A stretch of DNA of 64,000 nucleotides from Aristolochia californica (GCA_029961685.1 JARWKL010000007.1:14889013-14953012); one strand, 5' to 3'. Positions 39,767 to 49,837 are shown, counted from the stretch's first letter. Notes: generated by a model not told the origin, from the letters alone. A program made the numbers and translations.

Positions 39767-41789
39767 GAGATGAAGGGAGAGCAAAATACCCGAAGTTTTG
39801 ATTTAAGAAAAATGTGTACATCTAAAATGGAAATGCACAATACACATATGTAGAGAGAGATAATTCCAAAGAGTATCGCTAATTTTTAGGGATTGTAAGC
39901 ACCTTCTCGGTTTTTATATCTCAGGTTTTGCAATCGTTGGGAAAAATGGGTTGCGGAGGATTTTTATCTGAGTGTTGAATTGCAATCCATAAGTCATTTC
40001 ATACAAAAATATAGCCCATTACGCATGATAAATAACATTACTATCATCTATGATTAATTTTGTCAGCTTTCTGCAAATGGGCAAAATAATGGCATGTTTG
40101 ACTCGGGTAAATATCCCACTGAAAGTTCACTTGAGAATTTAATGAGCGTTTGTTATTCTATTTAAAAGCTTTGCATCCATAGCTCATTTGCATCTTTAAC
40201 ATGTTTCAAACATGCATATCCATTTTTAAAACATGTGTGGATGAAATCTCTTTCTTGCAAAATTCCAAGCTATTAGGGTTAAACCAATGGAATCTTCCAA
40301 AATTGGATAACAAAACTTTTGTGTTCATTTGTGTTGGGTGAATAAATTCTCGTTATTTATATTTGTTATTGTTTTAAATTTTTTCCATACATCAACGATA
40401 AAATTTTAATTTTGTTGTAAGCTTTTTGCCTTGCTTGTTTTCGGGATGATGGGAGAGCGAAAAGTCAAAGTTTTGATTTAAGAAAAAAGTGTACATCTAA
40501 AATGGAAAAGCACAATGCACAATTGTAGGGAGAGATAATTCCAAAGAGTGTCTGTAATTTTTAGGGATTGTAGGCTCTTTTTAGTTTTTATATCTCAGGT
40601 TTTGCAATCGTCGGGAAAAATTGGTGGCAGAGGATTTTTAACTGTGTTGAATTGCAATCCATAAGTCATTTCATACAAAAATATAGCCCGTTACGCATGA
40701 TAAATCACTTCAAAATCATCTATGGTTGTTAGATAAAATTTTTAGAAAATGGGTAAAATAATGACTTGTTAGACTCGGGTAAATATCCCACCGCAAGTTC
40801 ACTTGAGAATTTAATGAGCGTTTGTTATTCTCTTTAAAAGCTTTGAATCCATATGTCATTTGAATCTTTAACATGTTACAAGCATGCATATCCATTTTTA
40901 AAACATGAGTAGAAAATATCTCCTTCAAGTAAAATTCCAAGCTTAATAGGGTTGGACTAATCGAATTTCCCAAACATGGATAACAAAAAATTTGTGTTAA
41001 TTTGTTGTGTGTGAAAAGATATTTTTTATTTACATTATTTATTATTTTAAATATTTTCCACACATCAACTATAAAATTTTTATTTTGTTGAGATCTTTTT
41101 TGACTTTTTTGTTTACGGGAGGAAGGGGGAGCGAAAACTCAAAGTTCTGATTTAAGAAAAAAGTGTACATCTAAAATGGAAATGCACAATGCACAAATGT
41201 AGAGAGAGATATTTCCAAAGAGTGTCTGTATGTTTTAGGGATCGTATGCACTCTTTCATTTTTATATCTAAGGTTTTGCAATCGTTGGGAAACGGGGTAG
41301 GCGGGCTATTTTTAACTGAGTCTTGACTCCAAATCCATAAGTCATTTCTTACAAAAATATAGCCCGTTACGCATGACAAATCACTTTACAATCATCTATG
41401 ATTGTTAGCTCAACTTTTTTAATCTGGGAAAAATAATGGCTTGTTTGACTCGGGCTAATATCCCACCGCACGTTCACATGTGAATTTAATGAGGGTTTTT
41501 TATTCCCTGTAAAAACTTTGGATCCGTAGGTCATTTGACTCTAAAACATGTTTCTGGCATACATATCCTTTTTAAATACATGTGTAGAAAAAATCTCCTT
41601 CATGTAAAATTCCAAGATATTAGTTTTGCACTAGTGGAATTTCCCAAACTTGGATAACAAAACTTTTGCGTTCAATTGTGGTGGGTGAATAAATTTTCTT
41701 CATTTACTTTTTTTATTGTTTTAAACTTTTTCCGTACATCAACTATGAAATTTTCATTTTCCGGTGATCTATTTGCCTTTTTTGTTTAC
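39767..41789 (+). repeat. HOR trimer A-B-C (anchors 39767, 40443, 41117)
   Basis: 2,023 bp. The B head is a sister of the one at 39096. The C anchor is mutated to GGGAGGAAGG. Confidence 0.9.
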
Positions 41790-43813
41790 GGGATGAAGGG
41801 AGAGCAAAAAACTCAAAGTTTTGATTTCAGAAAAATGTGTACATCTAAAACGGAAATGCAAAATACACATATGTAGAGAGAGATAATTCCAAAGAGTGTC
41901 TGTAATTTTTAGGGATTGTAAGCACCTTTTCATTTTTATATCTTAGGTTTTGCAATCGTCGGGAAAAATGGGTTGCGGAGGATTTTTAACTGAGTGTTGA
42001 ATTGCAATCCATAAGTCATTTCATACAAAAATATAGCCCATTACGCATGATAAATCACATTACAATCATCTATGATTAATTATGTCAGCTTTTTGCAAAT
42101 GGGGAAAATAATGGCAGGTTTGACTCGGGTAAATATCCCACCGCAAGTTCACTAGAGAATTTAATGAGCGTTTGTTATTCTCTTTAAAAGCTTTGTATCC
42201 ATAGCTCATTTGCAACTTTAACATGTTTCAAACATGCATATCCATTTTTAAAACATGTGTGGATGAAATCTCTTTCTTGCAAAATTCCAAGCTATTAGGG
42301 TTTAACTAGTGGAATTTCCCAAAATTGCATAATGAAACTTTTGTGTTCATTTGTGTTGGGTGAATAATTTTTTTTTATTTATATTTGTCATTGTTTTAAA
42401 ATTTTTCCAGACATCAACTATAAAATTTTCATTTTGTTGTAAGCATTTTGCCTTGTTTGTGTTCGGGATGAAGGGAGAGCAAAAAGTCAAACTTTTGACT
42501 TAAGAAAAAAGTGTACATCTAAATTGGTAAAGTGCAATGCACAATTGTAGGGAGAGATAATTCCAAAGAGTGTCTGTAATTTTTAGTGATGTAAGCTCTT
42601 TTTAGTTTTTATATCTCGGGTTTTGCAATCGTCAGGAAAAATTGGTGGCAGAGGATTTTTAACTGAGTGTTGAATTGCAACCCATAAGTCATTTCATACA
42701 AAAATATAGCCCGTTACACATAATAAATCACTTTAAAATCATCTATGATTGTTAGATCAAATTTTTAAAAATGGGCAAAATAATGACTTGTAAGACTGGA
42801 GTAAATATCCCACCGCACGTTCACTTGAGAATTTAATGATCGTTTGTTATTCTCTTTAAATGCTTTGGATCCATAGGTCATTTGAATCTTGAACATGTTT
42901 CAAGCATGCATATCCATTTTTAAAACATGTGTAGAAAAAATCTCCTTCATATAAAATTCCAAGGTTAACAGGTTTGGACTAATGGAATTTTCAAAACTTG
43001 GATAACAAAAATTTTGTGTTCATTTCTGGTGTGTGAATAGATATTTTTTATTTACATTAGTTATTATTTTAAATCTTTTCCACACATCAACTATAAAATT
43101 TTTATTTGGTTGTGATCTATTTTGCCTTTTTTGTTTACGGGATGAAGGGGGGAGCGAAAACTAGAAGTTCTGATTTAAGAAAAAAGTGTACATCTAAAAT
43201 GGAAATGCACAATGAACAAATGTGGAGAGAGATATTTCCAAAGAGTGTCTCTATGTTTTAGGGATCGTATGCACTCTTTTGTTTTTACATCTAAGGTTTT
43301 GCAATCATCGGGAAACGGGGGAGGCGGGCTATTTTTAACTGAGTGTTGACTTCAAATCCATAAGGCATTTCTTTCAAAAATATAGCCTGTTACGCATGAC
43401 AAATCACTTTACAATCATCTATGATTGTTGGCTCAACTTTTTGAATAAGGGCAAAATAATGGCTGGTTTGACTCGGGCAAATATCCCACCGCACGTTCAC
43501 TTGAAAATTTAATGAGTGTTTGTTATTCTCTTTAAAAGCTCTGGATCCATATGTCAATTGAATCTTTAACATGTTTCTGGCATGCATATCCATTATTAAA
43601 ACATGTGTAGAAAAAATCTCCTTCATGTAAAATTCCGAGATATTAGTTTTGGACTAGTGGAATTTCCCAAACTTGGATAACAAAACTTTTGTGTTCATTT
43701 GTGGTGTGTGAATAAATTTTCTTCATTTACTTTTTTTATTGTTTTAAACTTTTTCCGTACATCAACTATGAAATTTTCATTTTGCTGTGATCTATTTGCC
43801 TTTTTTTGTTTAC
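41790..43813 (+). repeat. HOR trimer A-B-C (anchors 41790, 42465, 43139)
   Basis: 2,024 bp, the last complete trimer before the retrotransposon. The C head has GGGGGG in place of GGGGG after the anchor, as does the interrupted C at 44490 and the C at 49165. Confidence 0.92.
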
Positions 43814-44616
43814 GGGTTGAAGGCAGAGCGAAAAACTCGAAGTTTTGATTTAAGAAAAATGTGTACATCTAAAATGGAAATGCACAATGCACATATGTAG
43901 AGAGATATAATTCCAAAGAGTGTCTATAATTTTTAGGGATTGTAAACACCTTTTCGTTTTTATATCTCAGGTTTTGCAATCGTCGGGAAAAATGGGTTGC
44001 AGATGATATTTAATTGAGTGTTGAATTGCAATCCATAAGTCATTTCATACAAAAATATAGCCTGTTACGCATGATAAATCACTTTACAATCATCTATGAT
44101 TGTTAGATCAAATTTTTGAAAATGGGCAAAATAATGACTTGTTAGACTCGGGTAAATATCCCACCGCACATTCACTTGAGAATTTAATGAGCGTTTGTTA
44201 TTCTCTTTAAAAGCTTTGGATCCATAGGTCATTTGAATCTTTAACATGTTTCAAGAATGCATATCCATTTTTGAAACATGTGTAGAAAATATCTCCTTCA
44301 TGTAAAATTCCAAGCTTAAAAGGGTTAGACTAATGGAATTTCCCAAACTTGGATAACAAAACTTTTGTGTTCATTTGTGGTGTGTGAATAGATATTTTTT
44401 ATTTAAATTAGTTATTATTTTAAATATTTTCCACACATTAACTATAAAATTTTTATTTTGTTGTGATCTTTTTTGCGTTATTTGTTTACGGGATGAAGGG
44501 GGGAGAGAAAACTCAAAGTTCTGATTTAAGAAAAAAGTGTACATCTAAAATGGAAATACACAATGCATAAATGTAGAGAGAGATATTTCCAAAGAGTGTT
44601 TGTTTTTTTTAGGGAT

Positions 44617-44621
44617 CGTAT
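44617..44621. repeat. Target-site duplication CGTAT, left copy
   Basis: CGTAT precedes the 5' LTR and is repeated immediately after the 3' LTR at 46596-46600. Uninterrupted C monomers have a single CGTAT in GGATCGTATGCAC, so this is the pre-insertion target. Confidence 0.96.
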
Positions 44622-44697
44622 TGTTATGCAAGCAATAACATTATTATTTTAGTTGTTTTATTTAATATACTTTATTTTATTTCAGTTTTAGGCCATA

Positions 44698-44781
44698 GGG
44701 GTATTTTTGGAATTATTTATTAATAGGGATATTTTTGGAATACTTTATTCATAGGGATATTTCTGTAATCTTTTATTAAAC
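44698..44781 (+). repeat. Three 28-bp tandem subrepeats in the 5' LTR
   Basis: GGGATATTTTTGGAATACTT-type units start at 44698, 44726 and 44754. The same three occur in the 3' LTR at 46243-46326. They lie just upstream of the TATA-like site, in the region where LTR promoters carry their control elements. Confidence 0.85.
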
Positions 44782-44798
44782 CCTAACAGGGTGAACCC

Positions 44799-44806
44799 TA
44801 TTTAAG
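44799..44806 (+). promoter_or_regulatory. TATA-like box of the 5' LTR
   Basis: TATTTAAG lies within CCCTATTTAAGGGG, about 177 bp into the LTR. It is unchanged in the 3' LTR at 46344-46351. Position and sequence suit the core promoter of the element; transcription is not shown. Confidence 0.55.
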
Positions 44807-45052
44807 GGGTAAGAGTAATGAGAAAAGGAAGCAATGAAATATTAAGAATTAGGTTAAATTTAGCGTAAAGATGCTTAGAGTTCTCCTCAACGAGCTCTAG
44901 GGTTTTCAAGCTTCCCTTAGGCTTGATCTTTCGTTTTCGTCTTCCCCATGTCTTGCTACTACCCCTACGGTAATGCTTGGTAGACCCGTAACCCGTGGCA
45001 GACCCTAGATCCTCCCAAAGAATTGACGTGACAAATCCGGGACCGTAACAAC

Positions 45053-45064
45053 TGGTATCAGAGC
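45053..45064 (+). other. Primer-binding site, initiator-Met tRNA type
   Basis: TGGTATCAGAGC matches the complement of the 3' end of plant initiator methionine tRNA over 12 nt. It begins two bases after the 5' LTR. The next bases (GGG) no longer match. It fixes the element's orientation as plus. Confidence 0.93.
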
Positions 45065-45073
45065 GGGAACACA

Positions 45074-45454
45074 ATGGGTTATTCTATATCCCAAGAAAGA
45101 TGGATTGCTATGGGTAAGGAATTGAAGGAAATACGAGCACGGTTAGATACTTCCATTGAACGTTATGGAAGGGGAGAAACTTGTTGTTACAGCAAAACAG
45201 GTCATACGACCTCAAATCTCTATCTCAGACGGGCAGAACGGACCATGGCCAAAAAATTCAAAAATTTTGTCTCGAGAGGCGGATGCAGAAAAACAACAAA
45301 AATCAGTCCTCCCTTGCTCATGGCAACCCAAGCACGCAGCCATAGTCCGTTACGCACGGGAGGGGAAAAATTTCCCAGCCATTCCGACCGGGAAATATTT
45401 CCGAGAGTCTGTCTCAAAAAAATTTCAATCAGCGAAGCCTCCAAGGGCTGCTAG
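45074..45454 (+). CDS. Short open frame at the start of the element interior
   Basis: 126 codons from the first ATG after the primer-binding site (10 nt downstream of it), which is where a gag frame usually starts. The N-terminus (MGYSISQERWIAMGKELKEI) is charged and could form a helix. The remainder is basic with no zinc knuckle or other gag motif. It may be the residue of a gag N-terminus after internal deletion; I do not recognise it. It overlaps the longer frame beginning at 45165. Confidence 0.25.
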   Translation: MGYSISQERWIAMGKELKEIRARLDTSIERYGRGETCCYSKTGHTTSNLYLRRAERTMAKKFKNFVSRGGCRKTTKISPPLLMATQARSHSPLRTGGEKFPSHSDREIFPRVCLKKISISEASKGC

Positions 45455-46166
45455 TCACCGTAGAAGCAGCACGAGACTTCGTCGGCGACAACTCCGCCCT
45501 GTTCGGCAACATTCCAACAACATCTACCGTCGACATTCCAACAGAAGATCGTCGGCGACATTTCCGCAGAAGAACGTCGGCGACAATTCCGCAGAAGACA
45601 CGTCGGCGACATTCCAGCAGAACCGTCGGCGATATTCCGAGAGCCCTCTGTCTTGGCAACTCTCCCATCGGCGAAGAGAAGCCCCAACGGGCTGCTCTTC
45701 ATCACTGGAAAATCAGGCGATTCCGTTGGTGCCAGGACAGAGGAAGGAGACGTCCGTCGTCGGACTTCGTCGGTGCCATGAGGAAAGGATCCGCCGGCCG
45801 CAGAGTTCGGGAGTGCCGAAGGAAGAAGACGACTCCCGATTAAATTTTCCTAACTTAGGAAAATTTAATCGGCCCGGTCCACTAAGTCGCACGTCGGACC
45901 GGGTTCCTAAATCGAGTCAACCCAGGTTAACTCGGACCGGCCCCCCAAAAAAAAAAAAAGGCGTCCAGAAGTGGGGTCGTGCGCCGGACCGGGTTCCTGA
46001 ACTGAGTCAACCCAGGTTACCTCTGACCGGCCCAAAAAAAAAAATAATAATTGTCCTGAAGGGTGGTCATAGCTATCGCGGATGCTACTTCGGCACCGGT
46101 GGAGACATCGGCATACCGACACTTCTTCCGAGCTTGAGGACAAGCTCGTCTTCCAAGGGGGTGTAA
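45165..46166 (+). CDS. 333-codon Arg/Ser-rich open frame of unknown nature
   Basis: Open from an ATG at 45165 to a TAA at 46164-46166, whose bases lie just inside the 3' LTR. It covers most of the element's interior. The product would be rich in Arg, Ser and Pro, with an RRSSTRLRRRQLRP stretch and repeated RR/NNS segments that come from the 25-bp minisatellite, then two related SDRVPKSSQPRL / PDRVPELSQPRL blocks from the 90-bp duplication. No domain is recognised. G+C-rich sequence has few stops, and both an overlapping plus-strand frame and minus-strand frames are open over parts of it, so chance is a real possibility. The frame is not the one that reads LEDKLVFQGG at 46133. Coding status is doubtful. 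Confidence 0.25.
   Translation: MEGEKLVVTAKQVIRPQISISDGQNGPWPKNSKILSREADAEKQQKSVLPCSWQPKHAAIVRYAREGKNFPAIPTGKYFRESVSKKFQSAKPPRAASHRRSSTRLRRRQLRPVRQHSNNIYRRHSNRRSSATFPQKNVGDNSAEDTSATFQQNRRRYSESPLSWQLSHRRREAPTGCSSSLENQAIPLVPGQRKETSVVGLRRCHEERIRRPQSSGVPKEEDDSRLNFPNLGKFNRPGPLSRTSDRVPKSSQPRLTRTGPPKKKKGVQKWGRAPDRVPELSQPRLPLTGPKKKIIIVLKGGHSYRGCYFGTGGDIGIPTLLPSLRTSSSSKGV
45551..45640 (+). repeat. About 25-bp minisatellite (GTCGGCGACATTCC core)
   Basis: GTCGGCGA cores occur at 45551, 45576, 45602 and 45625 with spacings of 25, 26 and 23 bp. Further diverged cores lie upstream at 45481 and near 45529 (GTCGACATTCC). It is G+C-rich and unlike the flanking satellite. Confidence 0.8.
45836..45872. other. 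Perfect hairpin with 18-nt arms
   Basis: The arms 45836-45853 and 45855-45872 are exact reverse complements around a single C (45854). The core is TTTTCCTAA-C-TTAGGAAAA. It is an A+T-rich palindrome inside otherwise G+C-rich sequence, between the minisatellite and the 90-bp duplication. Confidence 0.9.
45895..46069 (+). repeat. 90-bp tandem duplication with A-tracts
   Basis: CGGACCGGGTTCCT starts at 45895 and again at 45985. Each unit continues with GAGTCAACCCAGGTTA and a GACCGGCCC followed by a run of at least 11 A. The second unit is more diverged after its A-run. Confidence 0.88.
46133..46162 (+). pseudogene. Possible remnant of a Ty3/gypsy pol C-terminus
   Basis: In the frame starting at 46133 the sequence reads LEDKLVFQGG and runs into the polypurine tract. 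Plant Ty3/gypsy polyproteins commonly end with a LEDK(V/L)-type segment followed by a Gly-rich stretch just before the polypurine tract. Only these few codons are left, with TDTSSE before them. The assignment rests on family knowledge and a very short match. Confidence 0.4.
46153..46161 (+). other. Polypurine tract
   Basis: CCAAGGGGG directly abuts the TG that opens the 3' LTR at 46162. It is the expected plus-strand primer site for LTR retrotransposon replication. Confidence 0.85.
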
Positions 46167-46595
46167 TTTTATGCACGCAATAACATTATTATTTTAGTTG
46201 TTTTATTTAATTTACTTTATTTTATTTAAGTTTTAGGCCATAGTGGTATTTTTGGAATTATTTATTAATAGGGATATTTTTGGAATATTTTATTCATAGG
46301 GATATTTCTGTAATATTTTATTAAACCCTAACAGGGTGAACCCTATTTAAGGGGTAAGAGTAATGAGAAAAGGAAGCATTGAAGTATTAAGAATTAGGTT
46401 AAATTTAGCGTAAAGAGGCTTAGAGTTCTCCTCAACGAGCTCTAGGGTTTTCAAGCTTCCCTTAGGCTTCATCTTTCATTTAAATCTTTCCAATGTCTTC
46501 GTACTACCCCTACGGTAATGCTTGGAAAACCCGTAACCCATGACAGAGCCCAGATCCTCCCAAAGAATCCACGTGTCATATCCGGGACTGTAACA
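46162..46595 (+). repeat. 3' LTR (434 bp)
   Basis: Starts TGTAATTTTATGC and ends CTGTAACA. Against the 5' LTR it has five extra bases after TGT and about 29 substitutions. Many of these cluster in the last 130 bp (around 46485-46580), where adjacent double and triple changes occur. Confidence 0.94.
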
Positions 46596-46600
46596 CGTAT
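46596..46600. repeat. Target-site duplication CGTAT, right copy
   Basis: CGTAT follows the CA of the 3' LTR and leads straight into GCACTCTTTCG of the interrupted C monomer. Confidence 0.96.
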
Positions 46601-47141
46601 GCACTCTTTCGTTTTTATATCTAACGTTTTGCAATTGTCGGGAAACGGGGGAGGCGGGCGATTTTTAATTGAGTGATGACTTCAAATCTATAAGTCATTT
46701 CTTAAAAAAATATAGCCCGTTACGCATGACAAATCACTTTACAATCATCTATGATTGTTAGCTCAACTTTTTGAATATGGGCAAAATAATGCCTTGTTTT
46801 ACTCGGGCAAATATCCCACCGCACGTTCACTTGAGAATTTAATGAGCGTTTGTTATTCTCTTTAAAATCTTTGGATCCATAGGTCATTTGAATCTTTAAC
46901 ATGTTTCTGGCATGCATATCCATTTTTAAAACATGTGTAGAAAAAATCTCCTCCATGTAAAATTCCAAGATATTAGTTTTGGACTAGTGGAATTTCCCAA
47001 ACTTGGATAACGAAACTTTTATGTTCATTTGTGGTGAGTGAATAAATTTCCATCATTTAATTTTTTAATTTTTTAAAACTTTTTCGTACATCAACTATGA
47101 AATTTTCATTTTGTTATGATCTATTTGCCTTTTTTGTTTAC

Positions 47142-49837
47142 GGGATGAAGGGAGAGCGAAAAACTCGAAGTTTTGATTTAAGAAAAATGTGTACATCTAA
47201 AACAGAAATGCACAATGCACATATGTAGAGAGAGATAATTCCAAAGAGTGTCTATAATTTTTAGGGATTGTAAGCACCTTTTCGTTTTTATATCTCTTGT
47301 TTTGCAATCGTCGGGAAAAATGGGTTGAGAAGGATTTTTAACTGAGTGTTGAATTGCAATCCATAAGTCATTTCATACAAACATATAGCCCGTTACGCAT
47401 GATAAATCACATTACAATCATCTATGATTAATTATTTCAGCTTTTTGCAAATGGGCAAAATAATGGCATGTTTGACTCGGCTAAATATCCCACCACAAGT
47501 TCACTTGAGAATTTAATGAGCGTTTGTTATTCTCTTTAAAAGCTTTGCATCCATAGCACATTTGCATTTTTAACATGTTTCAAACATGCATATCCATTTT
47601 TAAAACATGTGTGGATGAAATCTCTTTCTTGCAAAATTCCAAGCTATTAGGGTTAAACTAGTGGAATTTTCAAAAATAGGATAACAAAACTTTTGTGTTC
47701 ATTTGTGTTGGGTGAATAAATTTTCTTTATTTATATTTTTTATTTTTTAAATATTTTCCATACATCAACTTTATAATTTTCATTTTGTTGTAAGCTTTTT
47801 GCCTTGTTTGTTTTCGGGATGAAGGGAGAGCGAAAAGTCAAAGTTTTTACTTAAGAAGAAAGTGTACATCTGAAATGGAAAAGCACAATGCACAATTGTA
47901 GGGAGAGATAAATCCAAAGAGTATCTGTAATTTTTAGGGATTGTAAGCTCTTTTTAGTTTTTATATCTCAGGTTTTTTAATCGTCGGGAAAAATTGGTGG
48001 CAGATTATGTTTAACTAAGTGTTGAATTGCAATCCATAAGTCATTTCATACAAAAATATAGCCCGTTACGCATGATAAATCACATTACAATCATCTATGA
48101 TTAATTAGGTCAGCTTTTTGCAAATGGGCAAAATAATGGCATGTTTGACTCGGGTAAATATCCCACCGCAAGTTCACTTGAGAATTTAATGAGCGTTTTT
48201 TATTCTCTTTAAAAGCTTTGCATCCATAGCTCATTTGCATCTTTAACATGTTTCAAACAAGCATATCCATTTTTAAAACATGTGTGGAAGAAATCTCTTT
48301 CTTGCAAAATTCCAAGCTAATTGGGTTAAACTAGTGGAATTTCCCAAAATTGGATAACAAAACTTTTGTGTTCATTTGTGTTGGGTGAATAAATTTTATT
48401 TATTTATATTTGTTATTGTTTTAAATTTTTTCCATACATCAACTTTAAAATTTTCATTTTGTTGTAAGCTTTTTGCCTTGTTTGTTTTCGGGATGAAAGG
48501 AGAGCGAAAAGTCAAAGTTTTTATTTAAGAAAAAAAGTGTAAGTCTAAAATGGAAAAGCACAATTCACAATTGTAGGGAGAGATAAATCCAAAGAGTGTC
48601 TGTAATTTTTAGGCATTGTAAGCTCTTTTTAGTTTCTATATCTCAGGTTTTGTAATCGTCGGGAAAAATTTGTGGCAGAGGATTTTTAACTGAGTGTTGA
48701 ATTGCAATCCATAAGACATTTCATACAAAATATAGCTCGTTACGCATGATAAATCACTTTACAATCATCTATGATTGTTAGATCAAATTTTTGAAAATGG
48801 GCAAAATAATGACTTGTAAGGCTCGGGTAAATATCCCACCGCACGTTCACTTGAGAATTTAATGAGCATTTTTTATTCTCTTTAAAAGCTTTGGATCCAT
48901 AGGTCATTTGAATCTTTAACATGTTTCAAGCATGCGTATCTATTTTTGAAATATGTGTAGAAAAAATCTCCTTCATGTAAAATTCCAAGCTTAATAGGGT
49001 TGGACTAACAGAATTTCCCAAACTTGGATAACAAAACTTTTGTGTTCATTTGTGGTGTGTGAATAGATATTTTTTATTTACATTAGTTATTATTTTAAAT
49101 ATTTTCCACACATCGACTATAAAATTTTTATTTTGTTGTGATTTTTATTGCCTTTTTTGTTTACGGGATGAAGGGGGGAGCGAAAACTCAAAGTTCTGAT
49201 TTAAGAAAAAAGTGTACATCTAAAATGGAAATGCACAATGCACAAATGTAGAGAGAGATATTTCCAAAGAGTGTCTATATGTTTTAGGGATCGTATGCAC
49301 TCTTTCGTTTTTATATCTAAGGTTTTGCAATCGTCGGGAAACGGGGGAGCGAGCGATTTTTAACTGAGTGTTGACTTCAAATCCATAAGTCATTTCTTAC
49401 AAAAATATAGCCCGTTACGTATGAAAAATCACTTTACAATCATCTATGACTGTTAGCTCAACTTTTTGAAAATGGGCAAAATAATGGCTTGTTTTACTCG
49501 GGCAAATATCCCACCGCACGTTCACTTTAGAATTTAATGAACGTTTGTTATTCTCTTTAAAAGCTTTGTGTCCATAGGTCATTTGAATCTTTAACATATT
49601 TCTGGCATGCATATCCATTTTTAAAACATATGTAGAAAAAATCTTTTCCATGTAAAATTCCAAGATATTAGTTTTGGACTAGTGGAATTTCCCAAACTTG
49701 GGTAACGAAACTTTTTTGTTCATTTGTGGTGTGGGAATAAACTTTCATCATTTACTTTTTTTATTGTTTTAAACTTTTTCCGTACATGAACTATGAAATT
49801 TTCATTTTGCTGTGATCTATTTGCCTTTTTTGTTTAC
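47142..49837 (+). repeat. Four-monomer unit A, B/A hybrid, B, C
   Basis: Anchors are at 47142, 47816, 48490 and 49165. The second monomer begins as B but ends as A (GATTAATTAGGTCAGC, GTTGGGTGAATAAATT). The unit is therefore an in-register gain of 674 bp, 2,696 bp in total. Such B/A hybrids are otherwise seen only at 667. Confidence 0.85.

Larger units (their letters stand above)
1..44621 (+). repeat. Satellite array, left segment (A-B-C higher-order repeat)
   Basis: Head-to-tail tandem array of a monomer of about 674 bp, every copy in the same orientation. A GGGATGAAGG-like anchor recurs at 667, 1341, 2014, 2689, 3364, 4036, 4709, 5382 and so on to 44490. Three diverged monomer types alternate A-B-C, so the longer period is about 2.02 kb (C anchors 14489, 16510, 18531, 20503). 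The array is A+T-rich and holds no recognisable gene. Short open frames inside it are the same few frames recurring in each unit. The segment is cut by an LTR retrotransposon after base 44621. Strand is given as the direction used here to define monomers; it carries no functional meaning. The satellite family was not recognised by name. Confidence 0.97.
44622..45050 (+). repeat. 5' LTR (429 bp)
   Basis: Starts TGTTATGC and ends CCGTAACA. Its outer TGTTA and TAACA ends are inverted repeats of each other. By hand alignment it is about 93% identical to the 3' LTR. It lacks a 5-bp AATTT present near the start of the 3' LTR. Confidence 0.94.
44622..46595 (+). mobile_element. Non-autonomous LTR retrotransposon (1,974 bp)
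   Basis: Two direct LTRs, TG...CA termini, a CGTAT target duplication, a tRNA-iMet primer-binding site two bases after the 5' LTR and a polypurine tract against the 3' LTR define a complete insertion on the plus strand. The interior is only 1,111 bp and shows no gag zinc knuckle, protease, reverse transcriptase, RNase H or integrase, so any movement needed proteins from another element. The short LEDKLVFQGG frame before the polypurine tract resembles the C-terminal end of plant Ty3/gypsy polyproteins, which makes a deleted Ty3/gypsy element the best inference. The total is above the usual size of TRIM elements and far below that of LARDs. The two LTRs differ at about 29 aligned positions (about 7%), so it is not a new insertion. 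Confidence 0.93.
43814..47141 (+). repeat. HOR dimer A/B hybrid + C, split by the retrotransposon
   Basis: The A head starts at 43814 and changes to B between about 44000 and 44080. C starts at 44490, is interrupted after 44621 and resumes with the duplicated CGTAT at 46596. Removing the insertion and one target copy leaves 1,349 bp, two monomers, so the dimer structure is not caused by loss at the insertion itself. Confidence 0.85.

Noticed and set aside
1..44621. CRISPR array
   Set aside because: The repeats are 674 bp, contiguous, without unique spacers, and the context is a plant genome.
45945..45959. A-run as a poly(A) tail of a non-LTR element or processed gene copy
   Set aside because: It lies inside a 90-bp tandem duplication within the LTR element, has a second copy at 46034-46044, and has no target duplication of its own.
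45907..46176. Minus-strand open frames in the retrotransposon interior (also 45220-45705)
   Set aside because: They overlap the plus-strand frames in G+C-rich, stop-poor repeats, and the element's signals are all on the plus strand. No motif is recognised.
44622..46595. Classification as a TRIM element
   Set aside because: LTRs of about 430 bp and a total of nearly 2 kb exceed the usual TRIM range, and a pol-end-like remnant suggests a deleted Ty3/gypsy element instead.
43814..47141. Transposon insertion as the cause of the missing monomer in this unit
   Set aside because: Removing the element and one CGTAT restores two full monomers with an in-register A/B switch about 550 bp upstream, so the dimer is independent of the insertion.
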